Assembly (NCBI GenBank): GCA_025558075.1
Contig: JAHLKF010000034.1
Coordinates: 62,001-126,000, forward strand
Reading direction: 5' to 3'
Origin: Gaertneriomyces semiglobifer
Lineage: Eukaryota > Chytridiomycota > Chytridiomycetes > Spizellomycetales > Spizellomycetaceae
DNA length: 64,000 nt
Shown piece after piece: positions 10,301 through 22,465 of the stretch. Below the pieces are notes generated by a model, which worked only from the letters and a program-made list of their open reading frames with translations, had not been told where the DNA came from and searched no databases. Numbering within the stretch: position 1 is the first letter of the stretch; each line of letters starts with the position of its first letter. Both the position numbers and the translations under genes were made by a program.

Positions 10301-12565
10301 AAGCGCAACCACCAAGGTCCGGATCATGGGTGTACACTCGAAGAATCTTTTCTGGTTCCATCAGTGTACGAAGCGTTAGACAGCCGTCCGTGGAATGGGT
10401 TAGGAGCCATTCTGTAGAGGTCATCATAATGGACGACAACGGTTTCTGATGATCCAATGACTGGAAGGAAAAATACAGTGAGAAACTTGATCGCCTTGAA
10501 AGTGATGCGTCTGATGGCTCACCTCGTACACACATGCACCCAGTACTACAATCTCATGTCCACCTTTATCTTCTCCCAGTTTCCCAATGGGTCCTTGATA
10601 CGCTTTCACCTTTTTATCGGTTGAAAGCCCGTAAAACCTTTCTCTTCCTGCAGCTAAATGCCTCGGCACACTCGTAAAATCCACAAGCACATCATCAATC
10701 CTGTACACACTCACTGGTACTTCAGTCTTGGTGATAAGAAACCCGTCTTCTCCTGCCCCCCGAATCGGATGGTCAAGTGGGATCGCATAGCGATGTATAA
10801 AAGACGTTGCGGGGGTGGTCGTCAGGATGTACAGCAGGAGTGATACGGTAGGGTCTTCTTCCAATGTCCACGACAGTGAAGTGATCGGTTGCGGATGCGG
10901 GATATACCCGATCAACGCGAAGTTCTGAAACACTTCGAACAAGTAGCAATGAGTAGACGTGGAGATGGCGCTAAGATACCGTCCGGAAGGATCGAAAGAG
11001 AGTTTCGTAGTGGGTCCGTCAAACACCCTTGTTCGCATCACAAGTCTCGGCGTCGCTTCCCTCTCCCCTTCTACTCCTACATCCGCTGCCCAGTATACGC
11101 GCACAACACCCAGACTGCTTCCCACAGCCACCAGCGGAGCAAAGGGACTCGCACTGATGGCGGTCAATTTGCCCTCAACTTCCATCTCGTAGACTTTCCG
11201 ACGAGTCTCCACATCCCAAAACGTAACACATCCCGTCTGGGAGGCGGTCAATAACATGTTGTTCGAGCGTATCAAGGATAAGGATGTTGGTGGAGGTGTG
11301 GTGGGTATACATGGTGTCACCGATGAAGAGGCGAGAGAGTAGGTGTAAAGTTGGGACGAGGTTTGGACGAGTAATGTCGTATATGTCGGTGAGAAAATGA
11401 GATTATGAAGGGGCTCATGGGAAGCAATCTGTATCTTCTTGCTAATGGAATGTGAGGCCCAGTTAAAGAATCGGATTTCACCGTCCTGACAGCAAACTTC
11501 AAGTCAGCCAACGTCTGTTTTTCGAAATCATATGCCTTAAGCACAGCCTCTAACCTTGCCGCCAATGAAAACGCCATCTCTAGCAACAACCGCACAGTTC
11601 AAGCTGCCTTTCACAAACTTGCCGCTTTCATCTTCTCCGGCGTGTTGGGCAGGCTCACCATCTGCGGCCACCAAATTTCGACATTCACCGGTCGCAGGAT
11701 CGTAATGCACAAGGGCGTCTACTGTGCTGGTCGTACACAATACCTGGCTATCAATCGTCCACGTATGGCTAGTTGGGTACGGCGGTGGTCCATGAAGGGT
11801 ATGTGGTGGTGGAGCTCCCGTACTGTCAATGGGAAACGCATCACACATTCATAAGGATTCTCCACGCAATTCTGATACAGTAAGCCACAATATAACTCAC
11901 ACAGCTTTCAAACTATTTGACTTGTAACCCATCTCCACGGTCCAGAATTTGATACCGCCAACGGTGCCATCACCACCGCTGGTACATAGCCTCCGCGAAT
12001 TTAACGGATCAAATGACAAATAATTTGCCGGTATCTCCCCTTCTGCCACACACACCAATGTCCCCGTTCCATTCTGCCACTCCCAAACGGTGATGAAAAA
12101 TGTAGGTAACGAACCCAAGGCAGCCACAAATTGTCCTTCCGATGAGAACGCAATGGCCGTAATGGCCACATCGTTAAAATTCCGGTACGCCAACGATCCC
12201 ACCGCAGCTCCACTAGGATATTTGACCAACCGTATTGATTCGCCATCTCGTTCGGCATATGCAACAATGTTATCTTTTCCGTTAAGGGCGAATGCAGTCA
12301 CTTGTGTTGCGGTGCTAATGGTCCGGACATAACTCGGATCGGAAGGCTCTTTACTGGTATCGACGAAATTGATGCTATTGCCGGCTATGTATCCAAAGAT
12401 AGTAGACGTAAGGAATGCCGGTGGAGACAGAGGTGTGTGACCAACGGTCTTTCTGGGCGAAGCAATTGTCAGCGATGAACAAATGATACCGGTCCAGATA
12501 GTCACAGAATGATGTCAACCTAATACTTACATCACCTCCAGGTCTCCATATAGTCCGCCTGGCAT
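7382..12565 (-). CDS. CFAP43: cilia- and flagella-associated protein 43 (axonemal WD40/coiled-coil protein)
   Basis: Six exons (12565-12531, 12452-11901, 11822-11555, 11485-10523, 10460-7635, 7582-7382) join in frame to 1614 residues; human CFAP43 is about the same length. The first 35 nt exon gives MPGGLYGDLEV. The N-terminal ~620 residues are WD40-like. The block SFDPLNSRRLCTSGGDG, followed by FWTVE, matches the CFAP43 family (NPMNWRQLCLSS in animals), as does HTWTIDSQVL. From ~640 to the end it is charged coiled coil, closing with EEVQRMRMKTYPSFPARRPEF, the family's conserved tail. In animals and algae CFAP43/44 tether the inner-arm dynein f motor head to the doublet microtubule. Its presence is direct support for a motile zoospore stage. 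The last intron uses the GTAACA donor at 7634, because the later GTCAGT site breaks the frame. Confidence 0.93.
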
Positions 12566-12646
12566 ATTGAGTGGTCTACAAACCTATCGATGCGAGTTGA
12601 GGTTGGCTGGCCCTCGCTACACTGCTGTCAGTAGATCCTTCAGCTG

Positions 12647-12660
12647 CCCAACGCGTTGGG
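12647..12660. promoter_or_regulatory. perfect 14 bp palindrome CCCAACGCGTTGGG upstream of CFAP43
   Basis: The site lies 82 bp upstream of the CFAP43 start codon. Its core ACGCGT is the MluI cell-cycle box read by MBF in yeasts. A role as a dimer-binding operator is inference from position and symmetry only. Confidence 0.35.
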
Positions 12661-12904
12661 TTGCAAGGAGCGGAGCTGCTTACATCAGCACTCATAAGGT
12701 CGCGGATCTTTAAATTTATGCTCACGCACAAATTGCACAGATGAGCATTCTGTGAGCTGTGAATGCACCGTAAATGACAGTTATTTGACGCTGAACCAAC
12801 GAACGAAATAAGAAATGAATTGAAGCAAAGTCATCTGCCAGAAAAGCTCAACACCACCTTGACCGTTCTATTGATAAGCGACCTTACTGTAGAGGTTAAC
12901 ATCT

Positions 12905-12977
12905 GGGGAATTAGCTCAAATGGCAGAGCGCTCGCTTAGCATGCGAGAGGCACGGGGATCAATGCCCCGATTCTCCA
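12905..12977 (+). tRNA. tRNA-Ala (anticodon AGC), no intron
   Basis: A 73 nt cloverleaf. The acceptor stem GGGGAAT/ATTCTCC contains the G3:U70 wobble that identifies alanine tRNAs. The anticodon arm CTCGC-TTAGCAT-GCGAG gives anticodon AGC (A34 read as inosine in eukaryotes). The D arm contains box A (TTAGCTCAAATGG). The T arm is GGGGA-TCAATGC-CCC-like, with a TCAAT loop slightly off the usual TTCAA. Discriminator A73 fits alanine. There is no intron in the anticodon loop. A Pol III terminator follows directly. Confidence 0.93.
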
Positions 12978-12987
12978 TTTTTCTTTT
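12978..12987 (+). terminator. Pol III terminator of the tRNA-Ala gene
   Basis: T5 (12978-12982), C, T4 (12984-12987) begin on the base after the discriminator of the tRNA, as expected for RNA polymerase III. Confidence 0.85.
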
Positions 12988-13191
12988 CAAATTCTATTTA
13001 TCGATCAGCAATATGGAGATGGTCGGAATGAGTCTGACCGACCCGGGTTAGCAAGACTGTGCCACTTGACACACGTGGCCGTGAATCCGGCTGAATTGTT
13101 GAGTTGAGTTGAGTTGAGCAGCTTTGGACGAGGCGACGGAGGAGAAAGCTGCTGCTGCGAGAGGGATCCCTTCAGCGAGTGTATAGACAGC

Positions 13192-15586
13192 ATGGCCACG
13201 AAACCGCAGCCCATAGCGCTTCCACCAGCACTGCAGTCGCTCGTCTTGCACTATGTCAACAACAAGAAGACCATCACGAGATCGGCCTTGCTCGCCCTGC
13301 TAGCAACATTGGCGGTGAAAGTGCGGAATACCGTCAACGGCACCAATGCGGCGAGGCGACGGGATAGAGAGGTGCCTAGTGGTAGAGGTAGACGAGGCTC
13401 CAAGTCTGGTGAGTTTGATCAAACCGCTACCAAACGCGTTCTAAGATCGGAGATGTAAATGCTCACACTATGTACCATGTCTTGTCAGGTGGGCCGCGGG
13501 CAGATGTGGATGCGCTCTTCTTCAAGCGCCTGGCGCGATTGCTCAAGATTATCATTCCCGGGGTGTCTTCGAAAGAATTTTGGTTGTTGAACTTGTTCTC
13601 GGGATTCCTACTTGGGCGCACTGTTCTTTCGCTTTACATTGCTGAGCTTGATGGTCGCATTGTGTCGGCCCTTGTGCGCGGCCAAGGAAAAGCGTTTTTG
13701 AAGTATATCGTGTACTGGATGACGGTCGCCATTCCCGCGACCTATACCAATTCCATGCTCACGTTTCTTCAAAACAAGTTGGCCATCGCTTTCCGTACGC
13801 GGCTGACGAACTATTTGCATGAGAACTACCTGGCGGACATGACATTCTATAAGGTTGGCAATCTGGACGATCGTATCAAGAATGCGGATCAGTTGATCAC
13901 CCAGGACGTTAGCAAGTTCTGTTTCGCCGTTTCCGGACTGTATGCGAATCTCAGTAAGCCGACTCTGGACACCATTTTGTACAATATGCAATTGTCCCGT
14001 AACGTGGGTGGTGAGGGCGTCTTTGGCCTGAACGTTGTTGTACAGTCGTCCGCTTGGGTGCTTCGTGTCTTGACGCCGCCATTCGGGAAAATGGTCGCCG
14101 AGGAGCAGCGCCTTGAGGGTGAATTCCGTTACACGCACTCTCGTCTAATTGAGAACGCCGAAGAAATCGCATTATACTCCGGTGCCGATGTTGAAAAGTC
14201 GAACCTTGACCGTTCTTACTTTGACCTGATTCGTCACGTTAACCGCATTTTCAAGACGCGAGTGTGGCACGGTATGATGGAGGATTTCATCATCAAGTAT
14301 TTCTGGGGCGCCATGGGAATGGCTCTATGCGGTATTCCAGCATTTTTCGAAATGCCCGGTGAAAGCGGTTCAGGTGACATTGGTACGAGGACCCGTGGAT
14401 TCGTCACTAACAGACGTTTACTGCTAAGTTCAGCCGACGCTTTTGGACGTATAATGTAAGCGTTTCCTTTTTTATGTTCGCTGATGTGCGTCGCTGAGAT
14501 ATGGCCCCAACAGGTATTCATACAAAGAAGTGAGTGAGCTTGCTGGGTACACTGCACGAGTTTCCGAACTTCTCGCGGTCTTCGACGACCTTAAGAAGGG
14601 CCAGTTCCAGAAAACGCTCGTGTCCAATGCCAACACCGATATCCTCAACAAGCGCGGTACCATTTTGGACGAATGTGACAATATCGAGTTTACTGACGTT
14701 CCTGTTGTATCACCCAACGGCGACGTCCTTGTGCGTAACCTCACCTTCCACGTGAAACCCGGTATGCATCTTCTCATTGTTGGTCCAAATGGAAGTGGAA
14801 AAAGTTCACTGTTCCGTATCTTGGGTGGCTTGTGGCCCGTTTACGGTGGTACCGTCAACAAACCGCACTACAAAAAAATCTTTTACATCCCCCAACGCCC
14901 CTACCTCTCTCTTGGTACGCTGCGTGACCAGATTATTTACCCAGACACGCCCGCCGAGATGGCGGCTCGTGGCGTAACCGATGCTGACCTACAGTCGATC
15001 ATGGAGGTTGTCCAGATCGGAACGCTGCCAGCACGCGAAGGAGGGTGGGACGCTGAGAAAGATTGGGCATCGGTATTGGCCGGTGGAGATAAGCAGCGCA
15101 TTGCAATGGCGAGGTTGTTCTACCATCGACCTCGCTACGCCATTCTGGATGAATGTACGTCGTCTGTGTCTATGGACATTGAGCGAATTATGTACACGCA
15201 CGCACAAGATTTGGGGATTAGTTTGATCACAGTTTCCCACAGGCCAAGTCTGTGGAAGTATCATAACTGGATTTTGCAGTATGATGGAGAGGGAGGATAT
15301 GTTTTCACGCAGTTGGATGCCGAGAGGCGGCTGGCGCTCCAGGAAGAAAAGAATGGGATCGAGCAGAAGCTAATTGAGGTAAGAAGGCGAACCCGTTTTT
15401 TGTATTCCTAGTCCATCTTACTTGGACTGGGTGTATCATGGTCTGGGCTTGACTCCTAATGGTGTTGCTGTTTCTGCGCAGGTTCCGAAAGTCGAAAAAC
15501 GTTTGAGACAGCTGCGAAGAGTGCTCGCAGGGAAAGATGATGGGAGCGATGCCGAAACCGACGATGCAAGTGATGTTAGCGAATGA
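13192..15586 (+). CDS. peroxisomal fatty-acyl-CoA ABC half-transporter, subfamily D (PXA1/PXA2, ABCD1/ALDP type)
   Basis: Four exons (13192-13408, 13489-14455, 14514-15378, 15482-15586) give 717 residues, normal for ABCD half-transporters. It moves very-long-chain acyl-CoA into peroxisomes as a dimer. The transmembrane half (~70-400) contains the ALD-family loop [19 protein letters not shown], which precedes the nucleotide-binding domain. The NBD has Walker [10 protein letters not shown] (~485), a Q-loop at [17 protein letters not shown], signature LAGGDKQR (family: LSGGEKQR) at ~583, Walker [11 protein letters not shown] and the H-loop [12 protein letters not shown]. The signature's second residue is Ala where Ser is usual, a mild change. 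The C-terminus is a coiled segment and an acidic tail ([12 protein letters not shown]). Whether it is the PXA1 or PXA2 orthologue I cannot tell. It is tandem with the phosphatase gene downstream. Confidence 0.95.
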
Positions 15587-16255
15587 TCAGGGTCAGTCCA
15601 AGCAGTCGGAATGACTACTGTTCCGTGGCGCCTCCCACAGGGGATGGTGTTTTGTTTTTTTTTGGTGAAGACCTGGCTTTACGTTTGCACTTGATACGTT
15701 ATTTGGACAGATGCTAGATTCTGTTGTTTCGGTATACATGCATTGCTGTTCTATCTTTTTTAACTGTGGTTTGATCTATGCCTTATCTGGGAATGATGTT
15801 AATTTTGTTGTTTGTAAGTTAGGCAGTTCCACACGAATCAGCTCGTGGAGGGCTGCATATACCTTGCTACCAGCCTCCTCGAACAAACAGAGGGCTGGTG
15901 TCTTTCTCCCTTTGGTGCGTTTGGACACGGACTGAACATCCGCAGTGCTCGCACCGGTTGAGCGCCCACTCAACAGTTTGCCATTTACAATGAGTTTGAC
16001 ATAAGGATAGTGCTGTTAAAGACCAGTACCGCGTCACAACTGCAGCTTCAACGATGAGCTGAGATGAGGTTCAGGGCTAAATCTGGATCGTGGGTTCTGT
16101 TTCGAGGAGGACTGTCTATGGGGCTGTAGGGGTCTCTTCGAGTCTGAACATCCCTCTGTTGTGGTCCTTCAAGATGCTTGACGTTCGCGCGACTCGTTTT
16201 TCCATTCACATTTCTGCGACGACCAGACACTATTGCCCAATAAACGACAAGCATC
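15587..16255. other. intergenic, 669 bp
   Basis: The 3' end of the ABCD gene (a T11 run with flanking Ts near 15651-15663) and the promoter of the phosphatase gene. No conserved frame or RNA gene is seen. Confidence 0.5.
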
Positions 16256-17077
16256 ATGGCAGCGGTTACACATTGTATCTTTGATATGGTACGTGGCATG
16301 CAGTATTTTCTGTTTTGTATTGGCAAGAAAACTCATGGTGTTCACTCCAGGATGGTCTCCTTCTGGACACCGAACGAGTCTACACGGAAGTGACGCAGGA
16401 AATCCTCGACAAGTACACTCCGGGAAAAAAGTTTACTTGGGCATTAAAGAGCAGATTGATGGGAACGACCAGTTACGAGGTGAGACAACCGAAAGCATTC
16501 AGACACCGTTCTCGGGAAACGTACATGCTAATTTCCATTGTGATCAAAGTCAGCCAAGATCATTGTTGAAGAATTAGCATTGCCCTTGACCATTGAAGAC
16601 TACATGACCGAAACGCAACTCTTGCAAGAAAAGAAATGGTCGTCGTGCGTGCTGCTGCCGGGTGTTGCCAAACTCCTTCGACACCTCCACAAGCACGGCA
16701 TCCCAATGGCACTCGCCACCTCCTCTACCCGCGCCAAGATGATTCAAAAGTCACTCAACCACCAAGACGTATTCTCCCTGTTCACCTCTACCACGTGTGG
16801 AGACGATCCGGCGATCATTAACGGTAAGCCGGCGCCGGATTTGTTCTTGGATGCGCAGCGAAAGTTAAGGGATCCGAGTGCGGAAAGCTGCTTGGTGTTT
16901 GAGGATGCGTTGAATGGGGTTAAGGCTGCTCAGGCGGCGGGTATGAGGTGCATATGGATACCAGATGTTAATGTCGTGGACTTGCATGGTGGGACTCATG
17001 ATGGTGTCACCGAAATGTTAGTGAGTATGGAAGATTTCAGGCCGGAGAAGTATGGTATGCCGGCATTTGACGAGTAA
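16256..17077 (+). CDS. PUDP: HAD-superfamily phosphatase, HDHD1/PUDP (pseudouridine-5'-phosphatase) type
   Basis: Three exons (16256-16288, 16351-16479, 16550-17077) give 229 residues, matching the ~228 of human PUDP. It removes phosphate from pseudouridine 5'-monophosphate or similar sugar phosphates; in fungi the related enzymes also act on glycerol or deoxyglucose phosphate, so the substrate is uncertain. HAD motif I is FDMDGLLLDTE (residues 9-19; the first intron falls between FDM and DGLLLD). Motif II is LATSSTRAKM, motif III the Lys of INGKPAPDLF, and motif IV LVFEDALNGVKAA. The helical cap (KKFTWALKSRLMGTTSYE...) is the C1 type. The tail (DFRPEKYGMPAFDE) matches the conserved family end (DFQPELFGLPSYE-like), which makes the HDHD1 assignment strong. 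It is cytosolic, with no targeting signal seen. Confidence 0.92.
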
Positions 17078-17751
17078 ACCCTGCCTGGATGAGGAATTAG
17101 TTGCCCTCGGTAGAATTTGCTTGTGAACGAATTCGTGTAGAAAGCATGTAGTCTACAGTAGATGCCGACGGACAGGCAATCAGGCAATGCTTGTTACATT
17201 AGTTTTAGAGCATGAAATAGACTCTGGTGATTTTCTGTGGCGTAATGTCCAGAAGACGATCGTTCGAACAACAGCCACAAATATTGCGACGAACGAGCCG
17301 GCCATTTTGCTACCGACCTCTCACTGACATCGAGAATGCATGGTTGACAACGTCGGTTGAGGATGCTGTCATGTTGGATCACTCACAGCATCCCTTCCCC
17401 CATCAATACGACGACCGGTACTTATAACCATCGCCCGCTGCAAAGCGTATGGTCGTAAATAAAAGTGTTCCAAAAGTCCAACAGGACAAACCCCGCGCGC
17501 GTTGACGTGGTTACTCACACATCCGCTCGTTGGACCTCACCAACAATCCATCATCACACGGGGACTTGTGGGAGCTGGTGGAAGGCGGTCATCTGAATTC
17601 TGGGTATGAGATTTTGGTATCCGTTCGTCGTTGCTGCGAGGTGTCGGCTCCCGCTTTCCCATCCGTTCAAGTGACAATATCTGTAGCACAATTGCCTCCC
17701 ACGATTCGTTCACCAATTGCTTGAATTCTGATCAAACCAAACCATAAGAGA
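17078..17751. other. intergenic, 674 bp
   Basis: 3' region of the phosphatase gene and promoter of the NTO1-like gene. I see no gene, tRNA or repeat. Confidence 0.5.
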
Positions 17752-20700
17752 ATGGATTCCCTACTTCCAGAAACCCCGCTTTTTCGACGTCTGACCCGAC
17801 GTGCCGCTCAAAGTTCGGAACCGTCCAGCCAACCCGATTCGCACACTCACACACCCTCTGTCGGTTCTGAAGAACCAGAAGATCAACTATTACATACCCC
17901 CACACGAAGAAGGATAAGACGACGCATTCGAACCGCGTCTCCGGATCCGGAGCTGTTCGATTTTGAGTCAGTGGAACCAACCCCGGAGCGGCGGAGACGA
18001 CGTAAATCTGTGGGTGCACGAGACAGATCGAATACTCCTCCCCCTGTAGTGGAAGAACATGAGATTGTGGAGCCGCCGGTGGAGGAGAAGCCATACCATG
18101 TGGATTTTCCGGATTTGGATATTGGGAAGCCTTTGAAAGTCATTGACTTAGATGTAGTGGTAAAAGTCAATGGCGCGCCTGGAGAGGAACCGCGGGATGT
18201 GGACGTTAGTTCAGTCACACCAGGGGAGGAGAAAGCGTTGGCGTCGGACGTGGAAGCTGCAACGGACGTGGCCGCTGATCAGAGAAGGATCGGTAGCGGG
18301 CACGACACAAAGATTGAGGAAACGGATGCTATGGAGACCACAGTCAAGAGTGATGTCGTTGTGGCTCCATCAGCACCGAAGGCATCCGAAGAGGTCTCCC
18401 TAAATAGTGTGCTAGCAGAAGCGTTTGAGGCATTACCGCCAACCCCGGTCATCCTACCGTCAGATCCACCTGCAGCGACGAGCGCCCCATTCAATCCATT
18501 TCCGACCACACCCGACGCACTCTCTTTGCTGCACTCTGCTGCTGCCCCCCAACCGATTCCCGTGTCGCCCCCGCTATCTGTGCCCCAATTAAACGAACTA
18601 CCACCTATTCCGCCGCCACCTACTCACCTCCCAAAACCCGTATTTCGTCATATACCAGAAACCGACGAAGACTACCTCCTGAACTCCGAGAGATTCAAGA
18701 TGAAAGCAGCATATCTTCGCCACATCGAACCTTCCGAGCAGGAGCTCGCCGAACGTGTGGAGTACGATATGGACGAGCAAGACTTAGCGTGGCTGGAACT
18801 GGTGAATGATGACAGACGCAAAGAGGGCTTGGGACTTGTTGAATTGGATTATTTTGAAAAAGTTATGGATTTACTGGAGAAAGAGTGGTTTGATCTGACC
18901 AAAGATATTGTTCATGCGCGAGATGATGAGGGAGATCCTGTTTGTGCCGTTTGCGATGACGGGGAATGCGATAACGCCAATGCGATTGTGTTTTGCGATG
19001 GATGCAATATTGCAGTACATCAGGGTAAGTTATCCTTGGCCTTTGGGCTTTACACAAGATCCCTCCTGACTGTATCCCTCTTCACTTGTATCGCAGATTG
19101 TTATGGAATACCTTATATACCGGAAGGCCAGTGGCTATGTCGCAAGTGCATGCTGAGCCCACATAAGCCCGTCAACTGCGTGCTCTGCCCACATGAGGAT
19201 GGGGCTTTCAAGCAAACGAGTGGACAGGGTTGGGCACATCTACTTTGCGCCATGTGGATACCCGAGTGTGGCATTGGAAATTACAGTTTGATGGAGCCTA
19301 TAGTGGATATTGATAAGATACCCAAAAGCCGATGGCGACTGGTCAGTAGCTATTTTTGCTAACGTTTGCTGTGTCTGAAATGCGACTAATGCTCAGTATT
19401 ACAGCAATGTTATTTGTGCCATAAGAAAGGTGGTGCGCCGATCCAATGCACCCATCGGAATTGTTATAGTGCGTTTCACCCTACCTGTGCGCGCAAGGCA
19501 AAACTGTACATGAGGATGCAAGGATTATACGGGGCTGAACATAATTCTTTCAAAGTATTCTGCGACAAACATACACCGGTAAGTTGGTGAACTACTTTGT
19601 CCAGTTTGCCACTCACCGGAACACTCAATTGAACATGATCGCATATCTCGGTTTCTGTAGCCTGCTTACAAGGAAGAAATAGATGTTGAGACCACAGTCC
19701 AAGAGTTCCAAAAAGAAATGCTGGAAAAGAGTGTTCGGCAACTTGTTCATGAACGAGGGATGAACTCTGTATTTGGCAAGGGACGAAAACGAGCATATCG
19801 TGACCTTTCTGAATCCGACGATGATTCAGAACTTATCGACACCCCGATCCGAAAACGCAAGAAGCGATCAGACTCGGCCGCGCCAGATATAGCGAATTTT
19901 GTATCCCCCGAGGAAATTGCGGATGAAGAACGAGCAGCCGCATTAGCGCGACATCACCAATTCTCTGCTCCAATTCCCATGATCCCTGCGTATATTCTGC
20001 ACCGTGTTTTAGAGCGGTTAAAAGAAGACTATCAAGAGCTCAAACGCAAATCGAATGTTGATTTTGAGCGGAAGTATCGAAACTTCGTGATTGATGTGTG
20101 CAAATACTGGTCGTTGAAACGGGAGAGTCGACGTGGTGCGCCCTTATTAAAGCGGCTCCACCTAGAACCGTGGACTGCTTCTGCGTCGGTTCTGAAGGAA
20201 GATGAGGAACAACGTGCCAAACGGATGCGAAGTGTCATGATCCTACGGACAGGACTGGAAAAAGTGCGATTAAGCGTTGAACAAGTCCAGAAGCGGGAAC
20301 GTTTCAAGCTGAGGAGTTATCAAGCCGGGATAGCATTTGCAGAATACGCGCTATTTCCGCTCACACACTATTTGCGACCAGTCCTCGAGACCATCAAAGA
20401 TTGGGACAATAATGGGTATTTTGCGGAACCTGTTTCGGAGCTGCTTGCGCCGGATTATCGGGATTATGTGTCGCATCCGATGGATTTCGCTACCATGCAG
20501 CATAAGTTCGAAAACTATGAATATCGCTCCATGGAGGCCTTTGCGCATGACCTCGATCTAATATGGCAGAACTGTATGATATATAACAAGCCTGATACGC
20601 CATATTATAGAACCGCACAAAGGTTACAGAAGAAAGCACAGCCGTTGTTGGAAGAGGCGAAGATGAAGATTACGGGACTGCGTGTTGATAAGGAGAGTGG

Positions 20701-22465
20701 ATCATTGGATCTTGTGCCGATGTTCGGGTGGAAGTCACTGTGGACGTATGGAGGAGATATGGTCGACTTATTTCCAAAGCCAGAGCCTGAGCCTGAGCCA
20801 TTGGAAGAGCCTGCGGCGGAAGAACTTGTGGAGGACGGGGCGGACGGTCAGGACGACGGGCGGGAAGGATTTACAGGAAGACGCCTTACTAGAGCTCAAC
20901 TTGCGAGAGAGAAAGCGAAAGAGGAATTGGACACGCCAGAATCACCAGCATCACCGCCGCGATCATCACGACGAAAAGGGCCTACCGAGTACGAGGAGAT
21001 CCTCATGTTGGAGAAAGCCGCTGCAGAGGAGGCGCTTTCGCAAACGCACATGGCAGTTAGAAGTCAACGGAAGGCAGCGCAGGTTGCGAGTGAAGCTACG
21101 AGGATTATGGTCACTCCTGTGCGAAGAAAAAAGGAAGCAGAAAACCCCGATAGTGTGGCTAAGAAGTCCGAAAGCACGGTGAAGGACGATAAAGCCAGAA
21201 AGAATGTAGGAACACCGAAAAATGCTAAAGGAAAGATGAGTGTTCCAGAACCGCCGCTGAGTGCGAGAGAGCTAAGAGCTGTTAGACGACGAGAGTTTGA
21301 AGGAACGGAGATCAATGAAGTTGCAAGTGCGCGAACCGGTGCGGTTGGGAAGCAGAAGAGTGATTCCGATCAAGCGATTGGCCACGTCAAATCCGCCTTG
21401 GGCAGCCAGGCAAGCCGCCGTCGGGCGGTTGCAGAGCCGAAAACGGAGAAAACTGTGGAAGGCTCACGTCGCAAAAGGCACTCCGAACAATCCGACCGTC
21501 AGGTGCCGACAGCTGTTACCGTTGAGCACACTCCGCGACGAATGACGAGATCCTCGCGAGGTCTCGAGAGCGATTTTGAAGTCCCCACGCCTGCTGACGA
21601 TCAGGTCAGGTCAGCAAGAAAGACGAAAGATACCACGATCCCGCCGGATACTATCAACGGAACCCCCACACCAGAAGCAGGGAATGAACCGGTGTCCGGT
21701 AGACGGCGTTCAACGAGAAGATTGCTTAGTTTTACGCCGGAAACCCTTCCGAGCAGTCCCTCACCAATACCAGCTCCTTCTCATACGCGTATCAGCGTCC
21801 CCAGCTCCCCGCCCCTAGACGCCACGATCACGACCTCTCTTGACACTCCCGCCCGGCTGCGGGCGTTCGATAAAGAACGTCGTCATTCACGCAGATTGAT
21901 TAAGCCGTTCGGCGCCGACATGCCGCATTTTGGCGAGGAGGCGTTGGATTTGGAGGATAATGATGTATTTCGGGCCATGTTAGGGCTGACATCCGGGTTT
22001 CGAACCCGAAAGAAAGGAAAGGAGTGGGAACTGCAAGAGACGGTTGACGATGAAGCGACTGAAGTGGAGGACAGGAATGAGGTACCTGAGCCGAATGGTG
22101 ATCCTGGATCACCCACACACCAGCAAGGTTTGCGGGAAAGCGACGGTGAAGATGAAGGGGACGCTGTCGCACCTGCAAATACGTACCACTCCAGCCCTCG
22201 TAAAGCTTCTGTGTCGCCTCTTTCGACGCCAAAGCTTACTGACGTAGGTCCGGTTCTTCCACCACGCGCGCAACGAGTGCACGCTGGGTCAAGCCTTCGA
22301 GCCTCTGTTGCGCAGGAAGACGCTAGCAGTGAGAGCAGTCTGAGTGATTTGGATGATAGGTTAATGGATGATGATGAAGAGGACGGCTGGGAGCAGAAGA
22401 AGCAGAGGAACGGAAAACCGCGACGTTCTTCAGGAGGGCTGTTATCGTGGTTTAGTGGGAGATAG
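17752..22465 (+). CDS. NTO1: PHD-finger/bromodomain chromatin protein, NTO1/BRPF family (NuA3-type HAT scaffold)
   Basis: Four exons (17752-19024, 19097-19341, 19405-19578, 19661-22465) give 1498 residues. Order: a disordered N-terminus; an EPL1-like region ending DEQDLAWLELVNDDRR (~320-350); PHD1 CAVCDDGECDNANAIVFCDG..CNIAVHQDCYG..WLCRKC (~397-445); a zinc knuckle and extended PHD2 (CVLCPHEDGAFKQ, LLCAMWIPE, CYLCHKKGG, NCYSAFHPTCA, FCDKH, to ~562); a linker; and a bromodomain (~804-890: YFAEPVSELLAPDYRDYVSH ... NCMIYNKPDTPYY). PHD-knuckle-PHD plus bromodomain is the BRPF/NTO1 signature, which scaffolds MYST acetyltransferases and reads histone H3. The final ~600 residues are Ser/Arg/Glu-rich and disordered. 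No PWWP domain is visible at the C-terminus, as in yeast Nto1 and unlike animal BRPFs. An AATAAA lies 3 nt after the stop codon. Confidence 0.92.

Larger units (their letters stand above)
12566..13191. promoter_or_regulatory. divergent upstream region of CFAP43 and the ABCD gene, with tRNA
   Basis: About 625 bp between two divergent genes. It holds a 14 bp palindrome (12647-12660), the tRNA-Ala gene (12905-12977) and a GTTGA tandem run (four units, about 13098-13118) shortly before the transporter's start codon. I see no other gene. Confidence 0.5.

Noticed and set aside
9583..10449. 288-codon plus-strand frame inside CFAP43
   Set aside because: Antisense of CFAP43 exon 5; composition (Ser/Cys/Arg) is that of a reverse-frame shadow.
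21600..22460. PWWP domain at the NTO1-like C-terminus
   Set aside because: Looked for because animal BRPFs have one; the tail is Ser/Arg/Glu-rich with no PWWP-like motif.
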